From Carettochelys insculpta (lineage: Eukaryota > Chordata > Testudines > Carettochelyidae), in assembly GCF_033958435.1 (NCBI RefSeq), contig NC_134137.1, forward strand, positions 122,982,001 through 123,046,000: DNA of 64,000 nt, written 5' to 3'. Under the pieces are notes generated by a model, which was not told the origin of the DNA, made no database searches, and was given only the letters and a program-made list of their open reading frames with translations. Positions 12,240 to 22,670 of the stretch are shown here, piece by piece; the stretch's first letter is position 1; each line of letters starts with the position of its first letter. The position numbers and the translations under genes are program-made.

Positions 12240-13545
12240 GGTGGATCAGCACCTTATTGAGTGGGGGCTGACTGGCTTGAGACAGGCGGCAGCTGACCAG
12301 TGAAGCGCGATGACTTCTCCCTCTTCTCCAGTTGAGGAGGGTTTATAATCCATAACTGCCACGTTCTGTGTTATTTCTACCCTATCTGCAAGGATGCAGT
12401 GTACTCTCCGTTTGGCACCCTCTTACACACTGCATGGCCTGGGCTAGTGTTTGGAGCAAGTGCATTGCCCAAGTGACACTATCTACCTCTACGATGCCCC
12501 AGTTGAATCCAAAGGAAAGGCAGAAGTCAGGATGTTTGGAACTGAGGTGACTGCAAGGAGATGCCGGAAAATGGGTTTGACGAATCCTCCCTGCTAACTG
12601 CCTTAGGGTCTCCACTCTGGATTTTCTGTCTGGGTTTACTCCCATAGCCTTTGGATCTCCCGAACCTACCTGCAAGGCAGTGGGGAATTTTCTGACAGGG
12701 TTGTCTTTGCTGGGGTGATGTAAGGAATCACACTCCCTTGGATGCTGGTGACAAAAAAATAAATGTGCGGACCATGTGTCTGGGACTTGAATCTGACCAT
12801 GACCTTATGAACACTGACTCAATATGCAAAACATCAGTCATAGACCAACAGCTACACAAACGGAACATCGACATCACTGCTTTCCAGGAAAACAGGCTGG
12901 CAGATGCTGGGTCGCTGAGAGGAGCCAACTACATCTCCTTCTGGAAGGGCTTGAGTTCAGAGGAACACTGCCTCTATGGAGCTGGATTTGCTGTTCAGAA
13001 CAATCTGCTGAAGTCTATCAATATGCTCACAGCTGAATCGGAACATATTATATCCCTGAAGCTCTGCACCAAATCAGGATATGTCATCATTGTCTGTGCT
13101 TATGCACCCATGTTGGCATTGAGTGCTGAAGCCTAGGACTGCTTTTATTATGATCTTCAGAAAGTTATTGACTCCTTTCCAACTGGAGAACAACTGTACA
13201 TCATTGGCAACTTCAGTGCAAGAGTTGGACGTGACCATCAGTCCTGTCCTGTCTGCCTCTGTCATAACGGTATTGGGAAAATGAATGAATATGGTCAAAG
13301 GCTTCTAGAATTCAGCTCTGAGAATCACCTCTGCATCACTAATACTTTCTTTAATTTGAAAGAGTGTCACAAGGTTTCATGGTGCCACCTCAGATCTGGT
13401 CCCTGGCATCAACTTGGCCTTGTACCGGTATGCAGGAAACATCTCAACTGCGTCAAAATTACCTGCATATATCACAGCACAGATTGTAACACTGATCAGT
13501 CCTTGATCATCAACAGAGTGAAAATCGCCCCAAAGAAACTCTATA
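12240..13545 (+). pseudogene. LINE fragment: APE-type endonuclease, degenerate
   Basis: From about 12738 the plus strand encodes an APE-like endonuclease of the kind often auto-annotated as craniofacial development protein 2-like. The frame opens near NVRTM and passes through NIDITAFQENRL (the ET/EN metal-binding segment), YGAGFAV and VIIVCAYAP. A TAG stop follows at 13134-13136. The frame then resumes as LYIIGNFSARVG (the usual motif is GDFNARVG) and ends near TDQSLIIN, where the catalytic DH pair is altered to DQ. The reverse transcriptase is absent because the copy stops at the MITE at 13546. The segment 12240-12737 may be its 5' UTR; that part is inferred. Confidence 0.7.
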
Positions 13546-13758
13546 GCTACGTCTACACTGGGACGCTACGTCAAAATAGCTTATTTCGATGTAGCGAAAT
13601 TGAAATAAGCTATTTCGACACGTAGTGTCCGCACATCCTCCAGGGCTGGCTGCATGCTAATGAGGTGCTGAATATGCATTTCAGTGCCTCATTAGCATTC
13701 TTCAAAATGGCCATTAGCATGGCCATTCTGAAGTTTTGTACCAGTTGTAGATGTAGCC
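13546..13758. mobile_element. Chimeric Harbinger-type MITE
   Basis: The element is flanked by ATA (13543-13545 and 13759-13761) and ends in GCTACGTCTACAC and GTAGATGTAGCC. Its left half (to about 13645) matches the transposase-side terminus of H4, with AATAGCTTATTTCGATGTAG and ATCCTCCAGGGCTGG. Its right half carries GCATGCTAATGAGGTGCTGAA and AATGGCCATTAGCATGGCC of the other palindromic subfamily. The two halves therefore come from different families. Confidence 0.8.
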
Positions 13759-13761
13759 ATA

Positions 13762-14307
13762 TAGTTATATGGGTGTAAGGGTCTCCTTTACTCCCCTCTT
13801 CTTCTCCTAGTTCACTATGACTATCCTTTAGTAATTTAGCTTCTATTGTGTGGAAAACAATAAAATTACATTATACTGGAATAAGAGTGTTTACACGGTG
13901 GGCTATCAAAGGGTAACCATGTCTGTATAGCTATGACAGAGTAACTGGTAACATTCTTCCCACATAAAAAAGCCCTGAGAAACAATTTGATGATCGCTAC
14001 TGAAGTTCGACAACCCTCTGAGTTATATATTTACTGTGAGACAAATCCTGAGGTAGAATACAGAAAAAAATTTTTTTAAAGGTTGGGCTGTAAGGTGTAA
14101 CGGCCCTTGCTGGAGCATCGAGCTCTAGGGTTGGGGATGATGGGCTCAGGACTGCAGCAGAAAACTGGGGTGCAGGTGTCTGTGGGCACAGCTGTGAGTA
14201 CCAGCTATGGGTTCAGTCTGAAAACTGAAATGAACTGAGACACAGCTTATACTGGTGTGAAGAGGGAAGCTGGGCAAAGAACGTGCCTTCTCTGGAACAC
14301 TCCCTAC
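13762..14307. other. Unique spacer, nothing recognised
   Basis: Short frames only. There is no repeat end or tandem structure in this spacer. Confidence 0.4.
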
Positions 14308-14637
14308 TACAGGCTGAACCTCTTTAATCTGGACCGCTCTCATCTGGCAAACTCCGTAATCTGGTGTGATTTTAGTTATCCAGATGACCACTTATCATGG
14401 GTGTGGCCAAGTTTGCCAGGGTCCCATAAAATTTGTTCACCGCCACCAGTCCTGGTTCTCAGTGTTCTGTGCTGCTATTTACCTGTAATTTACCCTACAT
14501 GTCTTCTAAGAGCCCAGTAAACAGTGGAAGTGCTGATAATGCTGCAAGACAATACTGACCTCCAGTCATCCGGCAAATTCTCTTGTCCAGAACCAGTCAG
14601 GTCCTGAGGGTGCTGGATGAGAGAGGTGCAACCTGTA
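14308..14637. mobile_element. Tigger/pogo-like non-autonomous element, copy 1
   Basis: The ends TACAGGCTGAACCTC and GAGGTGCAACCTGTA are inverted repeats bounded by TA, which fits TA-targeting Tc1/mariner-class elements. Internal words such as CTGCAAGACAATACTGACCT and TCCGGCAAATTCTCTTGTCC recur in the second copy at 45023-45345. No transposase is present. The class is assigned from recalled family ends. Confidence 0.7.
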
Positions 14638-14724
14638 TTAAGGCCATTTACTCTGTCAAATTAGTTCAGAGCTTCGAGGTCCTTTCAGACTATTTACTGT
14701 GACTGGATGCATGGTTAGTCCCAT

Positions 14725-14990
14725 TGGGTAGGTCTCCACTGCAGTTCAACACCTTTGGCTGACCTGCATAAGCTGGCTGTGTTTGAGGTGCAAAAACGGG
14801 GTGTAGGTCATCAGGCTCATGCTGAAGCCTAAGGTTTGGGGTCCCGCATAGCGGGAGAATCAGAGAGCCCAGGCTCCAGATCAAGCCCAAACACACACCA
14901 TGTGGTTCTACAGCACCACAGTCGAAGCCCCATGAGCCTGAGTCAGCTGACATGGGCCAGCCCTGATTACTAAATTGTAGTGTAGATACA
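14725..14990. mobile_element. hAT-like palindromic non-autonomous element
   Basis: The left side GTCTCCACTGCAGTTCAACA and the right side TTGTAGTGTAGATAC are imperfect inverted ends. The centre GGGTCCCGCATAGCGGGAGAAT forms a decayed hairpin flanked by mirrored CCAGGCTC and AAGCCC blocks. It resembles a common turtle palindromic element centred on GGGTCCCAGAGCCCGGG. Exact ends are uncertain. Confidence 0.5.
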
Positions 14991-16084
14991 TTATCAGACA
15001 GACTTGCTTAGGGTGAGCCACCTACACAAAGCCTCCAGACTAAATTACTGTAGTACGTATTATCTTGGAATGAATCCAGTCACCCTGAAGAAGCTGCACT
15101 AACTGCAAAATGCACCAGCCTCACTATGAGACCTATGGGGAACATAGGTCCCCATAAGCACAGTATTCAACTCCCTTTCCTCATTTCTTGTTAAAGAAAA
15201 AGTCCAGTTCAAGCTCTCTCGTCATTTTCAAAGCCCTCCATAGAGCTAGGCTGAAGTTCTTTGTTGACAGCCAGAACCTCCCACAAGATCTGGAAAAATT
15301 AAGCTACTAACCAGTGGGGGATGCTTGATAAGTCATGTTATATCAAATCTCCTTTTCCAAGGCAAAAGCTCCTTAGTTCTGTTTACTGAAGATAATTTCA
15401 CATCAAGATACCCTCAGTGCTGAGGGAGCTGAATGGCTTGGATGTGTGTTTCTGGGTAGACTTCACGATGCTGATGTTGAACTTATACATAGTTCAGGAC
15501 AAGCTGACCTTTACCTGCCTTGCTCTGTGTCATCCTAATACTGTAGTAACCAGTAGGGATAAGGAGCCTGAGCTCTCTGCTTATCAACAGGTGGGAATGG
15601 CTGAGAGGGTGCTTAGATGCTGGAATTGTTTTCGTTCTTGATGTGGCTCTTTCACTTTCCAGACACACTGCAGAGCTTATGTTGCCTTCAATCTTCCTTG
15701 TGGGAAGGTAGCAGAATGAGGAGTAGGGTGGGAAATCCTGATATGCTTGCTGCAGAGAGGATATTCAATTTACTGTCTAATGTTTGAAAGTGGTTTCAAC
15801 ACTACCTAAATGTCATAGTCCCATAATTTGAAATCATGGATAAGAGCCCCACACTTAAGATGGGCATTTATTCAGTGTCGATACAACTAGCTACATACAA
15901 CAGCAGGCTCCTACCTAGGAGAACGCCTTGTACAATTGAATGGGTGCCTGGTTAGTGATGGGAATTCCCACAGGGTAACTGGAAATGGTTTCAATGGAAG
16001 CAGGATAACGGACAAATGGTTGCCTTGGATATAGCAGTTCCTATGCTCTTAAGGAGGTCTTTGTGCTTTTGTATCAGTGAGGTA
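14991..16084. other. No gene or repeat recognised
   Basis: Only short anonymous frames are present (74 residues at 15417-15641). There is no visible repeat boundary. Confidence 0.4.
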
Positions 16085-16346
16085 GCCAAGTTAGTCTGTA
16101 TCTTCAAAAACAAGAAGAAGTCCTGTGGCACCTTATAGACTAACAGACATTTTGGTGCATAAATGTCTCGTCAGATCCATGAGAGGGGGGTTTCAGAAGA
16201 GGATTTAAAGAAGGAGTCCCTTTACTGAGACTCCTTCTTTAAATCCTCCTCTGAAACCTGCCCCACCTCTCATGCATCTGCAAGCTTATAATCCAAAATA
16301 TCTGTTAGTCTATAAGGTGCCACAGGACTTCTTCTTGTTTTTGTGC
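16085..16346. repeat. Inverted pair of Penelope-like 3' tails
   Basis: The left arm carries AGTTAGTCTGTATCTTC, then AAGTCCTGTGGCACCTTATA and GACTAACAGACATTTTGG. The right arm carries the complement, CCAAAATATCTGTTAGTC and TATAAGGTGCCACAGGACTT. An inner hairpin of AGGATTTAAAGAAGGAGTC against its complement lies at 16199-16250. Similar tails occur at 30925, 38304, 40553, 44905 and behind the Penelope ORF near 63340. The inverted arrangement fits Penelope-like elements, which often leave tail pairs. Confidence 0.65.
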
Positions 16347-17565
16347 TCTTGGAGACCAATAATAATAAAGTTACTTATTATTGAATTGTGCTCCTCTAAA
16401 GGACATCAGCTATGTGCTCTGTCTCTAGATTCCTCAATCTGTATTAATGATGCTGCTGATTATTATAATGGCCTCCCCAGCAATACACTTTCTCAGCTTG
16501 TGGTAATCACGATTTTGTCATTTTGTGCCATTGCTAATTGAATTTAAAAATAAGCATGTATGTTCCTTTTGCTTTTTAACCTTGAGATAGTGGCTTGGCA
16601 TAACAAGTAGGCTGAGAAGAATACAGCGTGTACTTATATCACATATGCTGATCTGGATCTTTGCTTGACTTTTGGGGTTACAAATTACATTGGTGAATAG
16701 GCCTCATAATTTATTTTATCACAGTCGTCATCCTCGATTCACATGAGCAAGCTAGAGGGTTAGAAAAGCTGGGAAATCCATCTAGTGCTCTCAAAACATT
16801 AGCTTTTTTGTATGTGAGGATAATCTCATGGCTTGTGCCAAATGCACAATGAAGAAGTCCTCCAATTCCCTCTTTACCCATTCATTGCATTTGCTTTAGT
16901 GTGGCCTGTGATACAGTTTTGGAACAATATTTTTCAGACTGACCCTTCTCTGTTAGTCTCTCCATGGAGGGGCAAATTATGCATTGCTCCCTCAGTCGTC
17001 ACACTGAGACAAACTCCAGTTGATGTTGATCCAAATACAGATTTGGCTGACAGTGTGCAAGGTGAGAAAGTGAAGGAGGGAAGGTTAGGTTGGTGATAGG
17101 TACTGTACACAAGAAAGCATTTCTTCCGTGTCCACAAATCACTGTACAGTTGGTTATGTATTGTGGTTTCAGAAAGAAAAAGCATTGTCAGTGTAAAACT
17201 GAACACAGGATTTGCAAGGACTATATATATGATGCTATTACAATTCCAACAAACATAACTTCATTTTGAGTTTCCAGTCTGAGCATGATTAATAGCTTAA
17301 TAACCAGTTCAATTCATACAAACTTATTCACCAGGTATGTGGGGGGATTTTGGTGCTGAATTGCAATTTGTAGCATACAAAATAGCAGCTCTGAAGTCAA
17401 TAGAAACAAGATAATGAAATTACAAGACAACAACCCTCACGTAAAAAGATGTTGTTACTATTACATGCATAAAACAAAGTAATACAGCATTTCTTGTCCC
17501 AAGGAAGATGTGGCTGTCCAACTGAATCCCTCCAGTTATGTAGCTTTATTTTCTGATTGATTAAT
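16347..17565. other. TE-poor stretch, nothing recognised
   Basis: AT-rich unique-looking DNA with open frames below 90 residues that overlap on opposite strands (16833-17096 and 16934-17206). No domain is recognised. Confidence 0.4.
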
Positions 17566-18204
17566 AAGAATGGCCATACCTGGTCAGACCAAAGGCCCAG
17601 CTAGTTCCACACCCTGTCTGCTGACAGTGGCCAATGCCAGGTGCTTCAGAGAGAACGAACAGAACAGATAATTGCCAAGGTCGTGGCTAAACTAGCCCGT
17701 CTTTTGGAAGGGGCATGTTAATGAGACACTTCAGCAGATAGGAAGTAGAGGCTTTTGAAGTTAGGGAGTCCTTTTGAAAGGCCCCTGCCTACACAGGTGG
17801 CGTGTGGTTCGAAAGTGGCATTTTCAGAATGCGCACAGCCGCCATTATGCTAATGAGGCACTGCATATTCAGGGGAGCACCTCATTAGCATCTGCCAAAG
17901 TGGCTCATTACCATGCTCCTTCTGAAAGGCGGGGGCTAGTGCAGCCACGGCCCAAGTGATCCTTTGTTGCTTATTCCCAGCTTCTGGCAAACAGAGGGTA
18001 GGGACACCATTCCTGCCCATCCTGACTACTTGTCATTGATGGATGGACCTTACCTCCATAAATTTACCGAGCTCTTTTTTGAACCCCATTATAGTCTTGG
18101 CCTTCACAACACCCCCGGTGAAGAGTTTCACAGGCTGACTATGTATTGTGTGAAGAAATAACTCCTTTCATTTGTTTTAGACCTGCTGCCAGTTAGTTTC
18201 ATTA

Positions 18205-18207
<3 letters not shown>
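17566..18207 (-). mobile_element. CR1 LINE fragment (ORF2 end and 3' UTR), split by a MITE
   Basis: The plus strand reads GAATGGCCATACCTGGTCAG, CAGCTTCTGGCAAACAGAGG and GAACCCCATTATAGTCTTGG, words I recognise from reverse-oriented turtle CR1 copies. The minus strand at about 18110-18180 encodes a decayed CR1 ORF2 C-terminus. A 274-bp MITE (17679-17952) interrupts it at CAA. Skipping the MITE and one CAA joins the two CR1 pieces without loss. Confidence 0.75.
17679..17952. mobile_element. Harbinger-type MITE nested in CR1
   Basis: The ends are GGTCGTGGCTAAACTAGCCC and GGGGGCTAGTGCAGCCACGG (closing CC), flanked by the 3-bp duplication CAA (17676-17678 and 17953-17955). The interior has TAATGAGGCACTGCATATTC and mirrored CACCTCATTAGCATCTGCC. 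It belongs with 10916-11056 and 31747-32205. The clean interruption of CR1 fixes both boundaries. Confidence 0.85.

Positions 18208-18247
<40 letters not shown>
18203..18247. repeat. (TA)n microsatellite
   Basis: About twenty TA units directly abut the truncated end of the CR1 fragment. Confidence 0.95.
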
Positions 18248-18253
<6 letters not shown>

Positions 18254-18689
18254 ACTCTGCCATTAATCCCACATGAGTTGGCAGATACTGATACACTCCC
18301 TCTCAGGGATGTCCTCCTTTTCTGAAGGTTCAGATAGGGTAAACCTATTGTTGTTCAGTGTGCTGCAGATGTGTGCGTGCTGCGAGCGGCTTATCTATCC
18401 ACTCTTAGCTTAGCTTTACAGCGGTTTCTTATCTTAGCAACGTTACTAGAAGGAGTCCTAGAACTGTATTATGTTCTGATAACCTTGTGGGTTCTAATGG
18501 TTGTTACTCATTTATGCATTTTAATAAAGAGTTTAAAGAACTAGTATTGTCCTCAATTTAAGTGCCCTAGCTGCATGCCCTGAAACTCCCCATCTGAGAC
18601 AGAGCTCTCTGGGTTCTCTCCCCACCTACCCAGTAACATGAACTGGGACAAGAATCTAAACATCTTCCCTTACCCTCCCCAATAAAGGG
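18248..18689. other. Unassigned stretch with a poly(A) signal
   Basis: No frame is recognised. An AATAAA at about 18523 follows a T-rich run and precedes TTTAAAGAACTAGTATTGTC. That layout could be an LTR or retrogene 3' end, but no TG...CA boundary or coding piece supports it. Confidence 0.3.
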
Positions 18690-21208
18690 GGACATGGGGA
18701 TGGTGAACAAACAACTTCTTTACTATAAAATAGAAAAATGTGTGCAAACTATGTACAAAGTGCAATTATAAGTAACTAGATACATGGGCGGGGTCTTGGG
18801 ACAGAGGGTGGGGAGCATAGTCTAAGGAAGGGATGCGGGGACCACCACCCTGAAGAAGAGCAGGATGCTGAGTGGCAGTGGGCTTGGCATCCCCTCCCGC
18901 TGTGGGTCGAGGGTCCCCGCTGGGGCTGGATTGGGGCCAGGAGCACAGGGAGGTCCGGAGGCGTGGGGGTTGCGGTGGGGTCAGGCTTGGCAGGGGGAGA
19001 AGTAGGGGCCTTGGGAACAGGGGCACCGGCCATGACCATGGCCATCACCTACTGCTTGAGTTGCAGTGTGCCTCAGGGGAGGGCACGGGGGACAGAGGGG
19101 GACAGAAATGAGAGGGTTCAGGGATGGGGAAGTGATGATGGTGGGGAAAGGGGGGCGGCAGCCTTGGGTGCCTGGGCCAATAAGGCCCTGCCAGGTGGTG
19201 GTGTCATCACGGAATCGGGCCATAAGTTGGTCCCAGGTCTGCGTCTGCCTCTCTCTTTCCCACACCCTCCACTCCAGGCTGGCCCACAGCTGCTGCTCCA
19301 TGAGGTCAGTCTGCCTCCTGAGAGTGGCCATGTAGGCTTGTAGACACCCTCACTGGGCCGGCAGTGACCCCTCTGGCTGCAGGCCTGCCCCCGCCATGGT
19401 GGGGTGCCGGCTCTTTTGGGCACCGGTCCTGGGCTTCCTGGCTCTGATCCCAGGATGGGGCCGGCTGGCCCTGGCAGAGAGGTGGGGCTGACCCAGCCCT
19501 CAGATGGTGTAGCTGTCAGGAGAAGAAGGAGCAGTAATGGTGAGCCATCCACACTGCACAGACCCTAGGCCCCGCCCCTCACCCACCATGAGCAGCAGCA
19601 CAGGCCAAGGGATGGAGATGTCCTGGGAGCACAGGCATGTGTGCTCTGTATGGGGGGGCTCTGTCTCACAGGGACCCTGCTGTGCCTTGGGGACCAGGTT
19701 GACCTCTGCACCCTCCCTGCACCCCTGCTTAATGGGCTAGCAGGCAAAGTGGGGTGTCTGGCCACAGAGGAGTCCCCACATGGGTGGTGGGTGAGCCCGA
19801 GGCCCCCTCACATGGGTGCATCTCACAGCACTGCGCAGGGGGTACGGGTGCTGACTGTTGTTTGTGGGCATGCCTGTGAGCTGGGAGCTGTGGTCCTCGA
19901 TGATGTGTCTGGGGTCAGGCCTTTTTCCATGTGGCTGGCCTGCTTCCAGTTGCGGTAGGGGCAGGCAGCTCCCCCCCACCTGGGTCTTGGAGGTCATGTG
20001 GCCTCCCATGGGGCTGGCAGGGGTCTGGTGCTTGTGCGTGGGGGCTGCCTGCCGGGTCCAGGTGGGACATACTGCCTCACACATTGTTGCATGTGGTGGG
20101 ACCACAGGGTGAGGTCTCGCCCAAGCCGGCCTGGTGAGCCTTGCCACATGCCCCATCTGTGCTCACTCCACCATGCCCTTGGGTGTGTGATGCATGTGGT
20201 ATTTACTATGAGGTTCCTCAAAGAAGTCTGGGGATGCCCTGGATGTGGCCTGCTCGGAGGAGCCTGAGTCCAGGGTGACCCCCAGCATGCCCTCACTTCT
20301 CTTGGGGTCTAAGTCTGGCTCTGGCCCTGGCATGGTCTCAGGCTGCTCCTCCTCTGGCTCCAGTGGTTTTGCTGAGAGGGTTCCTCAGCTGCGGTGGTGG
20401 CGAAGCTGCCCTCACCCTCAGGAGCTGCTGCAGCGTGTCAAAGCAGGGGCAGGTGGCCGGTCCTGTCCTAACCTCCAGCGTGTGTCCCAGGCCTGGATGT
20501 GCCCTGTCTAAGTTCTTTAACCTTCACCAAGCCTTGCTGCATGATCTGGGTGGGGTGGATCCTGCCCATGAGGCTAGTGGCCAGGCGGGCATATACCGGG
20601 GCATTTCACCTCTTTGCAGAGGGGTCCATTAATATCTCCTCCTCGGCCCAGAGGCTAATCAGGTCCTTGATTTCCAGGTTGGTCCTCGATGGAACCTGTC
20701 CTTTGATGCCCTGTGGGAGGGCTGCTGTGATCCCTTCTGCAGCTCCCTGGAAGGCCCCGGCGCATCATGGGGTGGCTGACTTTTGGCCATCAGAGTGGGA
20801 TTGGATATAGGGAGTGGCCGTGAGGGCATTGCAGCAAGCAGCTTGTAGCTCTGCTGTTTGCACGTTCTCAGCTTCCTGACATGGGATTTCTGGGTTCCCT
20901 GCACCTTTAAGAATGGCCAGAGGCAGAGAGCATAGAGCTGTGATTGTGGTGAACAGGGTGCCTCCAGGGGCCCGCTGGCTGGCTCTGTGGAGGACTGTTC
21001 TGTTGACAAAAGACACCCCCACTGGAGCCTCCACATGGCTTTTTTGTTGATGGTTTCTGTTAAAGACATTCTGCCTCATGAGAGAGAGGCACAATGCTGT
21101 TAACAAAAGTGCCACATTCCGTCAATTTACTGTCAACAGAATGCACTTTTAGCATAGGTGCTCCATAACTGGCATTTTGTCGACTAAACGGTCAAGTGTA
21201 GATGTAGC
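18690..21208 (-). mobile_element. Harbinger element H1, truncated (SANT side only)
   Basis: The right end GTGTAGATGTAGCT matches a decayed Harbinger terminus. Next to it lie GTCGAC and GTCAACAGA words (about 21000-21195) shared with the GTCGAC MITEs. Inside is a degenerate Myb/SANT-like gene on the minus strand. The left limit is at the intergenic 3' UTR zone, marked by CTATGTACAAAG, a word also found between the two genes of H3, H4 and H5. The transposase half is missing, so the left boundary is a truncation and approximate. Confidence 0.7.
18780..20790 (-). pseudogene. Myb/SANT-like protein of H1, degenerate
   Basis: The likely start is the ATG at 20790 (MAKSQPP, compare MASAQQ in H5). Exon 1 loses frame near 20677 but then reads DLISLWAEEEILM, a TGA where other copies have Arg, NAPVYARLATSLMGR and VKVKELRQGT. 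That is the helix pattern of the Harbinger Myb/SANT-like DNA-binding domain. Exon 2 begins at 19512, after an acceptor ending CTGACAG. It encodes a charged, probably coiled-coil stretch (LMEQQLWASLEWRVWERERQ) and a Pro-rich tail. The protein would bind transposon ends in the nucleus as the transposase partner. Stops and frameshifts make it non-functional. Confidence 0.75.
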
Positions 21209-21747
21209 TTGTGAGTCTGTCTTCCTATAATTCTCGGCCTGCTCACAGGTCAGTTACTGAGGGAGGGGGTGAATTTGCTGTCTTCTGTGTGGGGCATTTA
21301 TCAGCAAACTGATCATTAAGTTTATGCTGTCTAGGCCTCAAGGGTAACAAACTCAAGCCCCTTATTTTTTGCAAATGAGCTGAAAAAGTTTAATGAGTAA
21401 TATTCAAGCAACAAATGAGTTATCCTATCTCTTCTTATGAGTTGTTAGGTGGGAGAGGATTTTAAGGCTCCCCTAACAAAACTCAACTGGAGGCTGAGAC
21501 CCAATAAATCAAAGCACCAATTTTATGTGAACTGAACATATGATCAATTTACGCAGGGTAAATTTACAAAGTAGGAGATTCAAGGGCTATTGGAAAAAAA
21601 CAAACAGAAAAAATATAAATTTGGTTGAATCCAATTGGTAAGATAAGTAAAATAACAAAACTTTATAGCAATCTTCTTGATAATTCCCAGATGGTTGCTC
21701 AGGATCTCAAAGCCTTTGGCTAATGGGTCGCCTCAGGAGAGGAACTC
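21209..21747. other. Unique spacer, nothing recognised
   Basis: AT-rich spacer without open frames of note or repeat ends. Confidence 0.4.
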
Positions 21748-21750
21748 TTA

Positions 21751-22124
21751 GGCTGCGTCTGCACTGGCTCCCTCCTTCGATGGGAGTGTGGTCCATAGGG
21801 AGTCACGAGATTATTAATGAAGTGCTGTGGTGCATACGCAGCACTTCATTAAGCTAATTCCCTCCCACAGCAACTTGGAAGTGTTAAACTTCGAAGTGCC
21901 GGCTTGCGCATAGCTGTGGCTAACCTGCTGGTACTTTGAAGTACCAGCGGTTTAGCCACGGCTGCAAGTGAGCTGGCACTTCAAAGTTAAGCACTTCAAA
22001 GTTGCCGTGGGGGAGAATTAGCTTAATGAAGTGCTGCATATGCACCGCAGCACTTCATTAATAATCTCCTGAATCTCTACTGACCACGCTTCCATCAAAG
22101 GAGGGAGCTAGTGTAGACACAGCT
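21751..22124. mobile_element. Harbinger-type palindromic MITE (AGTGCTG/TTCGAAGTGC variant)
   Basis: The ends GGCTGCGTCTGCAC and GTGTAGACACAGCT are flanked by TTA (21748-21750 and 22125-22127). Mirrored blocks ATTAATGAAGTGCTGTGGTG and its complement, plus a centre GGTACTTTGAAGTACC, make a 374-bp hairpin. No coding capacity is present. Confidence 0.85.
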
Positions 22125-22127
22125 TTA

Positions 22128-22670
22128 GTGATCCCACATAGTCCTCTTCTGAGTTGATGGTAAGTAGTTGTCAGAGTGGATGGTAGTGATCTTAGTGGAG
22201 TCTTCCTTATGGCTGCAGTTGTCATGAATCCAGAGTCCAATGACTTGTAAGGGAAAACTCTGTGCACCCTGCCTCTAGGATGAGTGCTCCAAACTGTCTA
22301 ACTTTTGGCCGTTTATGCCTTCTAAGGTGGGAAACCCTGCAAAGGAGAATCCACAGCATTTACCCCTCTTGGGAGACTCTGTAGGATGATTTTCTCAGGT
22401 AAATCTAGGTTAGACTGGAAGTTGTTTACCTCTTTTCTGCTAAAAAGGTGGGAAAATCATGAACTGATCATCATAGGACATGCGACTTGTCATCCATTTT
22501 GTTTTCTTTGTTTTACCCAATAATACAAAACATTACCAACCAAGCTTTTAACTACATAGAATTTTACCCTTAACAGAATCAGTGTTGTGACAAGATGTTC
22601 ATGTCTGTTGGGTACTTCATTTCTCCCACACTTCTGGAATTAAGTCCATTTAGATGCTGACTACAAACAA
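22128..22670. other. Unique spacer downstream of the CR1 3' end
   Basis: No gene seen. ATTCTATG occurs once on the minus strand near 22555 and may be chance. Confidence 0.35.
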
